From contig NZ_RPOC01000014.1 in the NCBI RefSeq assembly GCF_003946915.1, forward strand, positions 47,180 through 111,179: a DNA stretch of 64,000 nt, given 5' to 3'. This document shows, one piece after another, positions 27,124-36,668 of the stretch. Position numbers and translations under genes: made by a program. The notes beneath the pieces were generated by a model. It was not told where the DNA came from, ran no database searches, and saw only the letters and a program-made list of their open reading frames with translations. Positions within the stretch are counted from its first letter, which is position 1. Each line of letters opens with the position of its first letter. This DNA comes from Flavobacterium ustbae. GTDB lineage: Bacteria; Bacteroidota; Bacteroidia; Flavobacteriales; Flavobacteriaceae.

Positions 27124-27394
27124 ACGCGGATAAAACAGATTCGCTATCGCGAAGAAGCAGATTTACACGGATTTTTTTATAATATGAGTTGCCTACAGCT
27201 TTAGCTTTGGGGGTATAATAAAAAAGCACAAAAGGCTTTAGCCAAACTTTAAGAGTTCGGCTAAATCCTTTTTTACATTTCTAATTTGTCCATCCAGCTA
27301 AAGCTGGAGGCAATTGATTTTATTTTTTAATAAAAAAATAAAAAAATCGGCGGAAATCTGCGTCTTCGCGATAGCGAATCCGTCTTATCCGCGT
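27124..27394. repeat. Triple-nested intergenic inverted repeat
   Basis: The outer arms begin ACGCGGATAA and end TTATCCGCGT. Both contain the same 15-bp insert TTCGCTATCGCGAAG at matching positions. The middle arms are TTGCCTACAGCTTTAGCT (27189-27206) and AGCTAAAGCTGGAGGCAA (27296-27313). The core stem is built on AAAGGCTTTAGCC and GGCTAAATCCTTT (about 27230-27271). It fills the space between convergent genes; no gene is seen. Confidence 0.85.
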
Positions 27395-27402
27395 GCCATT
27401 TA

Positions 27403-27981
27403 CTACGTCACAATTACATCATGCGTAAACAACAACCCTTTCACTTCCTTCAAAGAAAAAATAGCTTTCTTCAATTTCGTTTTTGATGGATCGATGGTAT
27501 AATTAAAACTTGTTCTAAAATTAGCTTTATTAGCAATCGCTTTTGAAAATTCTGCACGATACAAATCGCAATTATCAAAAAGAACATTCGTTAAATCTAC
27601 GGCCATAAAATCTACAGCAATAAGACTACAGCTGTTGAATGTTGTTCCTTTTAGCTTTAAAGTGTAAAATTTTGAAAAGTCTAAAATGCAGTCGTAAAAG
27701 TGAACTTCGAAAATCAATTTGTCGCACATGGCAAAATTAACTTCTTTGATTTCGCAGTTATAAAAAGTGACACTTCTAAAAGCCACATAATTAATTTTGG
27801 CTTCGTTGAAAATACAATCGTTAAAAGTGCAGTCGATAAAGGTAACGGCAAGAAAAGTGCAGGCAGAAAAATTACAATTATTAAAAACGCAGCATTCGAA
27901 GTCTTTAAAATTAAGATCATCTTTGGCGTAAATAATCGTATTGTATTCTTTATCAAGAAAATATTCGCTTTCTTTTTTCAA
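27403..27981 (-). CDS. Pentapeptide-repeat protein
   Basis: The 192-residue protein consists of tandem five-residue units with central F or L and small residues, for example CVFNN CNFSA CTFLA VTFID CTFND CIFNE. This gives a right-handed quadrilateral beta-helix like Qnr/MfpA-type proteins. The start codon is TTG at 27981; no in-frame ATG fits. Cysteines are unusually frequent. Role unknown; DNA mimicry is known for some relatives but is not shown here. Confidence 0.82.
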   Translation of the reverse strand: MKKESEYFLDKEYNTIIYAKDDLNFKDFECCVFNNCNFSACTFLAVTFIDCTFNDCIFNEAKINYVAFRSVTFYNCEIKEVNFAMCDKLIFEVHFYDCILDFSKFYTLKLKGTTFNSCSLIAVDFMAVDLTNVLFDNCDLYRAEFSKAIANKANFRTSFNYTIDPSKTKLKKAIFSLKEVKGLLFTHDVIVT

Positions 27982-28142
27982 CTTTTTAGATCATTATTTG
28001 AGGCTGAAAAGGTACTAATTTGCTGTAAAATTTTCGATGAAAATCGAGAATAATAAGAAAAAGTATTGTTTTCTGAGAGAATTAGAATTTCAATCTAACT
28101 ATGAAAAATACATTACTAAATAGTAAAAACACATTTTAAACC

Positions 28143-28174
28143 AAATCCGTCAAATATTTTTGACGGATTTTTTT
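28143..28174 (+). terminator. Terminator-like hairpin upstream of the barrel gene
   Basis: AAATCCGTCAAATATTTTTGACGGATTTTTTT forms a strong stem plus T-run. No + strand gene precedes it closely, so its source transcript is unclear. Confidence 0.6.
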
Positions 28175-28267
28175 GTTAAATTATTTGAGTTTTGTTTTTA
28201 AGTTGTTGAAAATAAGGTTTATATTTACAATGAGTTGAATCTTATTTCTAAAAACAAAACTTTGCAA

Positions 28268-29554
28268 ATGGTGATTTTTCCAGAAAATAATGCCGTTCCG
28301 TACAAGTATAAAATCTTAGGATTAGTATTTCTTATTTCCTTTACTTTATTTTCTCAAGAAGAAAGTAGAAATTCAGAAATTGATTCTTCAAAAATTTGTC
28401 CTCCCAAAACAGTATTTGATCTTTTTAAAAAACAAGATGATGCATTAGTAGTTAAGCCTACAAAAAACAATTTCTTTTTATTAATTCCAGCTATTGGCTC
28501 TCAGCCCGCAACAGGCTTCTTTTTTGGAGCGGTGGCGCAATATACCTTTAAAGGAAAAGAAGCAAAAGACAAATATTCAATTGCCAACATAGGAATTACT
28601 TATACCGTAAAAAATCAGTGGTTAGTAAACGTCAAAAACAATATTCTACTTAAAAATAATAAAATCTTTTTGAGTGGCGATTACCGTTTGTATTTGTTCT
28701 CGCAGCCAAATTATGGACTTGGAACTGATATAATTCCGCCAAGACAAGATCGCCCGCCTGGTTTTAGTATAGATTCGCTTGCTCAGGATATGGATTATAA
28801 TTACTTAAAATTTCATCAGACGGTTTCTTTTGAAGTGAAAGAGAATTATTATGTTGGCGGAGGCGTGAATATAGATTGGTATTCAAGTATTAAGGACAAG
28901 GAATTGGATGTCGCAAACGGAAATTATACCTACCATTACAATTATAGCCAAAAATATGGGTTTAATAATCTAGAATATTATTTGACAGGGGTTAGTTTGA
29001 ATCTGGTTCACGATTCAAGAGATAACCAAGTTAATGCTTCTAAGGGCTGGTATGCCAATATAAATTATAGATTTAATCCTGTTTTGTTTAAAAATCAGAA
29101 CTTTAGTAATGTGCTATTTGCCGAATACCGCAACTTTATTCCTGTTTCTCATAAAAATCCTCGTTATATTTTGGCAATCTGGACTTACGGACAATTTGTA
29201 ACTAGGGGAAAAGTGCCTTATTTAAACCTTCCTTCAATTGGTTGGGATCAGCGGAGCAGGAGTGGAGAAGGCTACACGCAGGGATTGTTTAGAGGAAACG
29301 GATTAGTTTATCTTTCTACAGAATTTCGTTTTCCAATTACCTGCAATCAATTGCTAAGCGGTACGGTTTTTACCAATTTTGTTACGGCCAGCAATTCTGA
29401 TACTGATTTAAAACTTTTCAAATCCATACAGCCTGCTGCTGGTATTGGTTTAAGGCTTTTGATCGATAAAGCATCCAAAACCAATTTAATTTTCGATTAT
29501 TCTTGGGGTAACAACTCCAAAGGATTCTATCTAAATGCTGGTGAGACTTTTTAA
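28268..29554 (+). CDS. BamA/TamA-like outer-membrane beta-barrel protein
   Basis: The product has a signal-like segment (LGLVFLISFTLFSQ) and about 370 residues of alternating beta-strands with PATGFFFGAVAQYTF, DSRDNQVNASKGWYANINYRF and GYTQGLFRGNGLVYLSTEFRF, features of the D15/Omp85 surface-antigen barrel. No POTRA domain is present, so it is barrel only. The frame could open at a TTG at 28235, but ATG 28268 is more likely. The role may be transport or assembly at the outer membrane. Confidence 0.75.
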   Translation: MVIFPENNAVPYKYKILGLVFLISFTLFSQEESRNSEIDSSKICPPKTVFDLFKKQDDALVVKPTKNNFFLLIPAIGSQPATGFFFGAVAQYTFKGKEAKDKYSIANIGITYTVKNQWLVNVKNNILLKNNKIFLSGDYRLYLFSQPNYGLGTDIIPPRQDRPPGFSIDSLAQDMDYNYLKFHQTVSFEVKENYYVGGGVNIDWYSSIKDKELDVANGNYTYHYNYSQKYGFNNLEYYLTGVSLNLVHDSRDNQVNASKGWYANINYRFNPVLFKNQNFSNVLFAEYRNFIPVSHKNPRYILAIWTYGQFVTRGKVPYLNLPSIGWDQRSRSGEGYTQGLFRGNGLVYLSTEFRFPITCNQLLSGTVFTNFVTASNSDTDLKLFKSIQPAAGIGLRLLIDKASKTNLIFDYSWGNNSKGFYLNAGETF

Positions 29555-29724
29555 TCTTTATCTTTTTGTTTATCTTTTTGAAAATTAGCAGATTCTAAAT
29601 TGAAGAATCTAAAATTTTAGTCCTAAAAAATAGCAAAAATGATGCTCATGATGCCGCTTTTTCTTATTTGGTTCAATTTGCGGATAATTTTTTAAGTTGT
29701 GCTTATTATGTGAATTTCAATTCC

Positions 29725-29732
29725 TATTTTTG
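29725..29732 (+). promoter_or_regulatory. -7 promoter box of the two-component operon
   Basis: TATTTTTG lies 22 bp before the ATG at 29755 and excludes the upstream in-frame start at 29668. Confidence 0.65.
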
Positions 29733-29754
29733 TTGTATATACAAACTTCTTAAG

Positions 29755-30429
29755 ATGAAATTACTTATAGTTGAAGACGAGCCAAATCTATTATCGATAT
29801 TGCGTAAAGGATTTGCAGAAAATAATAATGAAGTAAGCGTAGCAATGGACGGTAAAACGGCTATGGAGATGATTCATAATTATACTTTCGATGTGGTAAT
29901 CTTAGATGTAATGCTTCCTGATCTTAACGGAATTGAAATCTGCAGAAGACTTCGCGCAGCAAAAAACTTTGTGCCTATTTTGCTTTTAACGGCTTTAGGA
30001 ACTTCAGAAAACATTGTAACAGGACTCAATGCCGGTGCCGATGATTATTTGGTTAAACCTTTTAAATTTGGAGAATTAGACGCTAGAGTTAATGCGCTAT
30101 ACCGAAGATCGCATCAGGAAACAGAAAAAATCGATACGATCACAATTGGTGATCTAGAAATAAACGGACGCGCCAAAACGGTTAAAAGAGGCGGAGAGAA
30201 CATTGTGCTAACAGCAAAAGAATTTAAACTTTTATATTATCTGGCTAAAAATACAGGTCGCATCGTTTCGCGCGATCAGATTTTGGATAATGTCTGGGAT
30301 ATTAATTTTGACATGAATACCAATGTTGTCGATGTCTATATTACATACTTAAGAAGAAAAATAGATAAGCCTTATTCGACCAAACTTATTCATACCATGA
30401 AGGGATTGGGTTATGTTATAAAACCATAG
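29755..30429 (+). CDS. OmpR-family response regulator
   Basis: The 224-residue product has a receiver domain with VEDEP (residues 6-10), the phospho-acceptor Asp51 in ILDVMLP and KPF near residue 101, followed by a winged-helix domain with LTAKEFKLLYYLAKN and TNVVDVYITYLRRKID. The sensor kinase gene starts one base after its stop codon, so the two form a two-component system. Similar to CusR/MprA-type regulators; the stimulus is unknown. Confidence 0.93.
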   Translation: MKLLIVEDEPNLLSILRKGFAENNNEVSVAMDGKTAMEMIHNYTFDVVILDVMLPDLNGIEICRRLRAAKNFVPILLLTALGTSENIVTGLNAGADDYLVKPFKFGELDARVNALYRRSHQETEKIDTITIGDLEINGRAKTVKRGGENIVLTAKEFKLLYYLAKNTGRIVSRDQILDNVWDINFDMNTNVVDVYITYLRRKIDKPYSTKLIHTMKGLGYVIKP

Positions 30430-30430
30430 T

Positions 30431-31813
30431 ATGGATATTAGAAAAAAGATTACTTTTAATTACGTTGCCCTTTCTACCTTTAGTACGTCTCTGTTGTGCA
30501 TCATCGTTTTCTTTTTGTTTAGAGAAAACAATCGATATCACTTTTTAAAACGTCTAGATGATAGGGCCAAAATTGTGTCTTCTATTCATTTTCAAAAAGA
30601 TCCGGAAAAGATCAGATATTACAAAAACCTTAAAAAGAACGGTCTTGAAGAATTGATCGAAGAAGAAGAATATGTACTAAAAATCAACAGTCATAACAGT
30701 TTTGATTATAATACGAATCTGAATCTTCCAAATTCTTTTTACACCAATATTCTAAATACAGGAAAAGATTCTTTTGAAAGAGATAATAAATATTATTTAG
30801 GACAGATTTTTCAAGAAAATAATCAGAAATATATTGTAATTGTTGGTGCTAGAGACCGTAAAGGAAAAGATACAACGGTTTATATTGTCAAAATCATGCT
30901 TTTTGGCGGAATCGGTTTTGTGATTCTGGCTTTTCTCTTAGGACGATTTTTAGCCAAACGTGTCATAAATCCCGTAGCGCGAATTACAAAAGAAGTGAAA
31001 CGAATTAGTGCTTCTAATCTTCATAATCGTTTGCCCGAAGTTAAAAACTCAGATGAAATATCAGATTTGACGAATACTTTTAATAATATGCTGGATCGAT
31101 TAGAAACTTCGTTCGAAATTCAGGCTAACTTTATTAATAACGCTTCTCACGAATTAAAAACTCCAATAACCACCATTATTGCCGAAGCAGAAATTATGCT
31201 GCTTAAAGAAAGAGAAAAAGAAGAATATGTAGAATCTTTGCAAAATATTTACAGTCAGGCTTCTAAATTAGGAAATCTGACAGAAAGCCTTCTGAAACTC
31301 ACACAAACAGGTTATGACGGGCAAAAGCAAGTATCTGATGTTGCCAGAATGGACGAATTATTGTTAGATGTAAAATCGGATCTAGACAAGATTTATCCAG
31401 ATAATCGCGTTAGCATAAGACTTAATTTTGCTCCAGAAGATTCTAATTTGCTATTGCTGCCCTGCAATAAACCACTTTTAGAATTGGCTATCAATAATAT
31501 TATTACCAATGGAGTAAAATATTCTGATAATAATGAGGTGTTTGTGAGCCTTTCGGCTAATAAAGAAATGATTAAAATCGCAATTAACGATATCGGAATA
31601 GGAATTCCGCCAGAGGATATTCCGCATTTATACGAGCCGTTTTTTAGAGGTAAAGATGCCGCAAGATATATAGGATATGGTTTGGGACTTCCTTTGGCTT
31701 CGAAAATTATCCGAATGCATGACGGCGAACTTCAAGTGCAATCAGAACAGAATAAAGGAACAATTGTAACGATCATCTTTAAAAAAACAAACATTAAAAA
31801 ATCTAATGTTTAA
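30431..31813 (+). CDS. Sensor histidine kinase
   Basis: The 460-residue kinase has two membrane segments (about 13-31 and 150-175) enclosing a periplasmic sensor, a HAMP domain (RVINPVARITKEV), the phosphorylated His240 in NASHELKTP, an N box (NNIITNGVKYSD) and G boxes (DIGIGIP, GYGLGLPLASKI). It pairs with the response regulator just upstream. The Usp-like and bestrophin genes downstream are possible targets by position only. Confidence 0.93.
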   Translation: MDIRKKITFNYVALSTFSTSLLCIIVFFLFRENNRYHFLKRLDDRAKIVSSIHFQKDPEKIRYYKNLKKNGLEELIEEEEYVLKINSHNSFDYNTNLNLPNSFYTNILNTGKDSFERDNKYYLGQIFQENNQKYIVIVGARDRKGKDTTVYIVKIMLFGGIGFVILAFLLGRFLAKRVINPVARITKEVKRISASNLHNRLPEVKNSDEISDLTNTFNNMLDRLETSFEIQANFINNASHELKTPITTIIAEAEIMLLKEREKEEYVESLQNIYSQASKLGNLTESLLKLTQTGYDGQKQVSDVARMDELLLDVKSDLDKIYPDNRVSIRLNFAPEDSNLLLLPCNKPLLELAINNIITNGVKYSDNNEVFVSLSANKEMIKIAINDIGIGIPPEDIPHLYEPFFRGKDAARYIGYGLGLPLASKIIRMHDGELQVQSEQNKGTIVTIIFKKTNIKKSNV

Positions 31814-31896
31814 TCTTAGAAAATTCTAATTTTAGATTAATAAAGGTCTAATTTGCGGATAGTTGTTTTGTAGGTATAAACTAAAAGAATATACTT

Positions 31897-32619
31897 ATGA
31901 AAAATTTTCTTATACCTACGACTTTAAAAGATGATACAATCTCGGCTGTTAAATCTGCGGTAAATCAGTCCAAAAAAACTGAATCAGAAATTATATTAGT
32001 ATTAGTTTCAGAAGCTCCCGATACTTTTTCTTCTTCGGGATTCTTAAGAGAAATGAAATCAGGGCTTACCAAAAGTCAGGAAGAAGTTTTAGAAACCTGC
32101 CGATATATTGTCGAGCACACTTCAAACGTAAAATTAAAAGTTCATACTCAATACGGACTTTCAGCGCCAATTTTTAAAAGGCTGATCGAAGTTTTTTCTG
32201 TAAAATTGGTCATTCTTACTCATTCTTATAAACAGGAAACAAAAAGAATTCATCAGTATATGGTGCAATTAGCTGGAAACCAGAAATGTCCGATTCTGCA
32301 TTTAAGCACAGAAATTAACAAAGAAGTTTTCCATAAAGCACTTTATATAGAAAATTCTAGCATGAACATTCATGTAAAAGATGTACAAGAGTTTTTGAGC
32401 GCCAATTTCTCTTTCGAGATTGTAAGCCAAACAGCTAGTTTTGAAGATAACTACGAAAATGTCGCTCCATTATTGTCAGAAGCCATTTCAAAACACAACA
32501 TCGACATGTTGGTTGAAACCAGAAAAGGCGAAAAAATCAAATTTAAAAAGTCGAAAAAAGAAAACGTCAATGAAAAATTAGGACTTCCAGTTCTTTCATT
32601 GTATGAGGAGATGGTTTGA
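31897..32619 (+). CDS. Universal stress protein-like (UspA fold)
   Basis: The 240-residue product starts MKNFLIPTTLKDDTISAVKSA, like the first strand and helix of a Usp domain, with a second weaker half. The ATP-binding G-2xG-9xG(S/T) signature is not visible, so it may not bind ATP. It lies 83 bp after the histidine kinase in the same direction, suggesting stress-linked regulation. Confidence 0.65.
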   Translation: MKNFLIPTTLKDDTISAVKSAVNQSKKTESEIILVLVSEAPDTFSSSGFLREMKSGLTKSQEEVLETCRYIVEHTSNVKLKVHTQYGLSAPIFKRLIEVFSVKLVILTHSYKQETKRIHQYMVQLAGNQKCPILHLSTEINKEVFHKALYIENSSMNIHVKDVQEFLSANFSFEIVSQTASFEDNYENVAPLLSEAISKHNIDMLVETRKGEKIKFKKSKKENVNEKLGLPVLSLYEEMV

Positions 32620-32620
32620 C

Positions 32621-32717
32621 TCTAAGGTTCTGAGGTTCTAAGTTGCTAAGGCACTAAGAATTAAAAGTTAAAAATTAAAAACCTTAGCAACTTAGAACCT
32701 CAGAACCTCAGAACCTT
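32621..32717. repeat. Intergenic inverted repeat, CTTAG family
   Basis: CTAAGGTTCTGAGGTTCTAAGTTGCTAAGG pairs with CCTTAGCAACTTAGAACCTCAGAACC across an AAATTAAAA-rich loop. It lies between the Usp-like and bestrophin genes. Confidence 0.8.
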
Positions 32718-32746
32718 TAAAAAAAACTTAATTTAAATCCGAAAAT

Positions 32747-33694
32747 ATGTTATTAAAGAAAAGAATACCAATGAAGTACGTTCTCGGGAAAATTAAAGTA
32801 GAAATTGCTCTATTATTGGCTTATACCGTACTGTTTGAAATATTTCATCACTATTTTGTTACACTTCCCGTAGATATTCCGATTGCGATTCCGACCATGA
32901 TCGGAACTATTATTTCTCTGCTATTAGCTTTTAAGTCCAATCAGGCCTATGACAGATGGTGGGAAGCCAGAATTGTTTGGGGAGCAGTTGTAAACGATTC
33001 GAGAACCTTGATTCGTCAAGTTTTAACGTTTTATGAGGATCCCGATTATTCTATTGAAGCGAGCGAGTTTAAAGAAAAATTTGCAAAAAGACAGATTGCA
33101 TGGTGTTACAGTTTAGGAGAATCTCTTCGAAAAAGAGATGCCATAAAACCACTCGAAGGTTTGATGAGCGAAGAAGAAATTAATTATATAAAAAACCATC
33201 AAAACGTTCCGAATGCCATTTTAATGCTGCATGCGAGAGATTTAAAAAATGCAAAAAATGATAAACGATTCAACATGTATCAGCAAGTTGAAATTGACAA
33301 CACTTTATCAAGACTTTGTGACGAAATGGGAAAGTGTGAACGAATTAAAAACACCATTTTTCCAACCACTTACAGTATGTATACTAGATTAACATTGTGT
33401 TTGTTCATTCTGTTATTGCCGTTTGGCTTAACAAGTGTATTAAGTTGGTTTGCCATTCCGTTGATTACGGCAATTGGAGGAGCTTTCTTTTTGATCGAAA
33501 GAATGGCAATTCATTTGCAGGATCCGTTTGAGAATAGACCAAGCGATACACCGGTTACGTCGATTGCAAACACGATTGAGAAAAATATCAAACAAATGTT
33601 GAACGAATATCAAAGCGAATTTGATATTCTAAACGAATTTCACTTAAACGACGAACCTAAGAAAGTTGAAAAAGACGCTTATTTTGTCTTGTAA
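32747..33694 (+). CDS. Bestrophin-like (UPF0187) channel protein
   Basis: The 315-residue protein has four hydrophobic segments and the family motifs SLLLAFKSNQAYDRWWEAR (about residues 63-81), WGAVVNDSRTLIRQ and the late FFLIERMAIHLQDPFENRPSD. These are typical of bacterial bestrophin homologues, pentameric chloride or cation channels. A second Met lies at residue 9 (MKYVLG) and could be the start. Confidence 0.88.
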   Translation: MLLKKRIPMKYVLGKIKVEIALLLAYTVLFEIFHHYFVTLPVDIPIAIPTMIGTIISLLLAFKSNQAYDRWWEARIVWGAVVNDSRTLIRQVLTFYEDPDYSIEASEFKEKFAKRQIAWCYSLGESLRKRDAIKPLEGLMSEEEINYIKNHQNVPNAILMLHARDLKNAKNDKRFNMYQQVEIDNTLSRLCDEMGKCERIKNTIFPTTYSMYTRLTLCLFILLLPFGLTSVLSWFAIPLITAIGGAFFLIERMAIHLQDPFENRPSDTPVTSIANTIEKNIKQMLNEYQSEFDILNEFHLNDEPKKVEKDAYFVL

Positions 33695-33725
33695 GAAATT
33701 AATTTTGGTCTTCTTTTAATTGTTG

Positions 33726-33762
33726 ACTGGACAGTGAGTAGTTGCACTGTCCAGTTTTTTTT
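33726..33762 (+). terminator. Terminator after the bestrophin gene
   Basis: ACTGGACAGTG and CACTGTCCAGT form an 11-bp perfect stem followed by eight T. Confidence 0.88.
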
Positions 33763-33780
33763 ACGGGCTTATTTTTTTGA

Positions 33781-33913
33781 AACACATAGAAACATAGATT
33801 TTATTTTTATAGAAAAGAATAAAGAAAGAAACTAGTTTCTCACACATAGCCTATGTGTATTCAAATAAGTGAAACGCCTTTAGGGACAAAGAATAACTAT
33901 GTTTCTATGTGTT
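33781..33913. repeat. Intergenic inverted repeat, AACACATAGAAACATAG family
   Basis: AACACATAGAAACATAG (33781-33797) is perfectly complementary to 33897-33913. Smaller palindromes lie inside (AGAAACTAGTTTCT; CACATAGCCTATGTG). It separates convergent genes. Confidence 0.85.
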
Positions 33914-33923
33914 AAAATTTCAT

Positions 33924-35345
33924 TTATAATTGATGAGCCAATCTTCCCAACGTCTGAATTGCAATTCTCAATTCATTAGACCAAGGCAATCCAAAACTCA
34001 ATCGCATACAGTTTGAAAATTGGTTTTGAAAAGAAAAAATCCTGCCCGGTGCAATACTGATATTATGTTTTAAAGCCAAATGATAAAAAGCAGCCGTATC
34101 GATTTTTTTATCCAATTCTACCCAAAGAAAAAATCCGCCTTGTGGCTGACTCACTTTTGTTCCCTCGGGAAAAGATTCTAAAACGGTATTGATATAATTC
34201 GTGCAGTTTCGATTCAAAATCTGACGAATTTTCCTCAAATGATTTTCATAACGGCCATTTTTTAAGAAATCACCAACCACTTCATGCGTAATAGTTGTGG
34301 AAGAAATAGTATGATACAATTTGGTTCTTAAAATCTCTTTTTTGAATTTTCCTGGCGAAACCCAGCCTACGCGATAACCAGGAGCTAAAGTTTTAGAAAC
34401 CGAACTGCAGCACAAAACAATTCCACTTTCATCATAAGTTTTACAATTGGTTGGTCGGCTTGAGCCAAAGTACAAATCGCCGTGAATGTCATCTTCAATT
34501 AAAGGCACATTATAAAAATCCATTAAACGGACAATTTCTTTTTTATGTTCGTTAGGTAGCATACTTCCCGACGGATTACTGAAATTAGACATCAAAACAC
34601 AAGCCTTTACTTTATTAGACGAAAGTGTTTTTTTTACCGCGTCGAGTTCAATTCCGGTAGTCATATTCGTAGGAAGTTCCATTACATACAAGCCTAAAGA
34701 TCTTGCCAATTGCAGAATGCCAAAATAAACCGGACTTTCTGTAATAATGGTATCTCCGGGTTTTGTCAGCGTTAGCAAACAGTCAGAAATAGCCGAAATA
34801 CAACCAGGAGTCGTAATAATATCCTCTTCGGTCAAAGAACCGCCCCAAGTAAAAGACCAGCGCGCAATCTCTTTTCGCAAATTACTGTTTCCTTCAATTT
34901 CCTCGTAACTCGTACCGCTGTTGGGCAATTGGCGCATGGCCTGAACCATTCCTTTATTCAGTTTGGCAATTGGAAGCAATTCGTTAGACGGAAAACCAAG
35001 CGAAAGCATCGTGACATCTTTCGTTCGCATATCGCCGTAAACGAGATCAATTAAATCTTCACGTTCAATGTTTTCAAGACTTAAACGAGGTTTGCTTGCC
35101 GAAGGTTCTGCTATTGTTCTTGCCGAAATATTACTCACATAATACCCCGATTGAGGACGAGATTCTATAAGCGAACGGCTTTCCACTTCATAATACGCCT
35201 TGCTCACGGTGCTCATGCTGTAACCTGTTTCTGCGCAGACTTCACGAATAGACGGCAGTTTGTCGCCCACATTTAGAACACCCGATTTAATCTGTTTTTC
35301 GATTCGGTCGGCAAATTGAAGATATAAGTAGTTGGAATTTTTCAT
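33924..35345 (-). CDS. MocR-type GntR/aminotransferase transcription regulator
   Basis: The product combines an N-terminal GntR winged helix (GDKLPSIREVCAETGYSMSTVSKAY, split here as residues ~29-53) with a fold-type I PLP domain: SNPSGSMLP, DDIHGDLYF and the PLP lysine in SSVSKTLAPGYRVGW. Such regulators often control vitamin B6 or transport genes. It faces away from the EamA transporter at 35453, which is a plausible target. Start 35345 (MKNSNYL) is preferred over 35369. Confidence 0.9.
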   Translation of the reverse strand: MKNSNYLYLQFADRIEKQIKSGVLNVGDKLPSIREVCAETGYSMSTVSKAYYEVESRSLIESRPQSGYYVSNISARTIAEPSASKPRLSLENIEREDLIDLVYGDMRTKDVTMLSLGFPSNELLPIAKLNKGMVQAMRQLPNSGTSYEEIEGNSNLRKEIARWSFTWGGSLTEEDIITTPGCISAISDCLLTLTKPGDTIITESPVYFGILQLARSLGLYVMELPTNMTTGIELDAVKKTLSSNKVKACVLMSNFSNPSGSMLPNEHKKEIVRLMDFYNVPLIEDDIHGDLYFGSSRPTNCKTYDESGIVLCCSSVSKTLAPGYRVGWVSPGKFKKEILRTKLYHTISSTTITHEVVGDFLKNGRYENHLRKIRQILNRNCTNYINTVLESFPEGTKVSQPQGGFFLWVELDKKIDTAAFYHLALKHNISIAPGRIFSFQNQFSNCMRLSFGLPWSNELRIAIQTLGRLAHQL

Positions 35346-35452
35346 AAAAACAAAACTGTTATGCTGCAATTTACAAAAACTGTATCTGTATTGCTGTTTT
35401 ATTTTTAAGAAATTTGCTCTTTCAAAAACAACACATTTTCAAAAGCAATTTT

Positions 35453-36367
35453 GTGAAAACAACAAAGTATTACATAGCAGCAATCTCAGCCTTTATTACG
35501 TGGGGGCTTTTCAGTTTGGTTTTAAAGCCAATTAATGAATATCCGTCGTTGGATATTTTGTTTTACCGTGTTTTTAGCTGTGCTGTTTTAATGCTTTTAA
35601 TTGCTTTTCTATTCAAAAGAAAACAGATAAAGGAAACCATTGAAATCTTCAAAGCTTTACCAAAAACTGAAAAAAGAAAATCGATTTTACTGAATATCGG
35701 TGGAAGCGCCTTTTTGATGGCCAACTGGTTCACTTTCATTTATGTTGTCAATCACGTCAGCGTAAAAGCGGCTTCGCTGGCCTATCTTGTTTGTCCAATC
35801 TTGACAACATTGTTGGCTTATTTTATATTACACGAAAAATTGCTCAAAACGCAATGGCTTTCTGTTGGTCTGAGTATTTCAGGCTGTTTGTTGCTTTCTT
35901 ATAGCGATATTATGGATATGTTTTTCAGTATCATTATTGGTCTAACTTATGCGGCCTATTTAGTAAGTCAGCGCGCAAACAAAGGGTTTGACAAATTTAT
36001 TGTGCTGACATTTCATATCACATTGGCAGGGTTAGTTTTATTGCCTTTTTATCCAGCTTATGCGGGACCAGTTCCAACAGCATTCAAATTCTATTTCTGT
36101 ATCGAGACGATCGCGATCGTATTTACAATAGTGCCGCTTTTCTTAAACCTGTACGCGCTTTCGGGAATAAATTCGTCAACGGTGGGGATGTTGCTGAATA
36201 TAAATCCGATGATTGCTTTTGGATTGGCGGCCTTTGTTTTCAAAGAAAATATTACCCCTTTGCAAATCACAGCTTACGGTGTCATTTTTACCGCAGTGTT
36301 AGTTTTTAATTCACATCATATTTTTGCCATAAAGCAAAAAATGACCTCAATATCCAAGGGTTCTTAA
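35453..36367 (+). CDS. EamA/RarD-family transporter
   Basis: The protein has ten membrane segments in two EamA halves, beginning YYIAAISAFITWGLFSLVLKP and including ANWFTFIYVVNHVSVKAASLAYLVCPILT, a RarD-like region. The frame extends to a TTG at 35414, but GTG 35453 (MKTTKYYIAA) is closer to RarD starts. It is divergent from the MocR regulator, with about 107 bp between. MocR regulators are commonly paired with a divergent exporter, so regulation is a reasonable inference. Confidence 0.85.
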   Translation: MKTTKYYIAAISAFITWGLFSLVLKPINEYPSLDILFYRVFSCAVLMLLIAFLFKRKQIKETIEIFKALPKTEKRKSILLNIGGSAFLMANWFTFIYVVNHVSVKAASLAYLVCPILTTLLAYFILHEKLLKTQWLSVGLSISGCLLLSYSDIMDMFFSIIIGLTYAAYLVSQRANKGFDKFIVLTFHITLAGLVLLPFYPAYAGPVPTAFKFYFCIETIAIVFTIVPLFLNLYALSGINSSTVGMLLNINPMIAFGLAAFVFKENITPLQITAYGVIFTAVLVFNSHHIFAIKQKMTSISKGS

Positions 36368-36432
36368 CTTTTAGTTTTCATATTTTTTATTGGTTTAAAA
36401 TCGAAAATTATCAGAATCTTAACAGGATGTTT

Positions 36433-36467
36433 AAACAGGAATGAGTATTTTTCATTCCTGTTTTTTT
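36433..36467 (+). terminator. Terminator after the EamA gene
   Basis: AACAGGAATGA...TCATTCCTGTT stem followed by T-run. Confidence 0.85.
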
Positions 36468-36496
36468 ATGCTCTAAAACGTGATAAAAAAAGAATA

Positions 36497-36636
36497 GCCA
36501 CAGATTTTACAGATTTAAAGGATTAAAAAAGTTTGCCACGAATTTCACGAATTTCACGAATGGATTGCGAAAAAAATTGGTGTAATTAGTGAAATTCGTG
36601 GCTAAAAAAATCCTTTTAATCTGTGAAATCTGTGGC
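36497..36636. repeat. Nested intergenic inverted repeat, same two families as 10234
   Basis: The outer arms GCCACAGATTT... / AATCTGTGGC enclose inner arms GCCACGAATTTCACGAATTTCACGAA / GTGAAATTCGTGGC (36535-36602), the left inner arm carrying extra ATTTCACGA units. The arrangement parallels 10234-10356, but the unit number and loop differ. Confidence 0.85.
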
Positions 36637-36668
36637 AAAAAAACATTAAAAACCGAACCCCTATTGAT

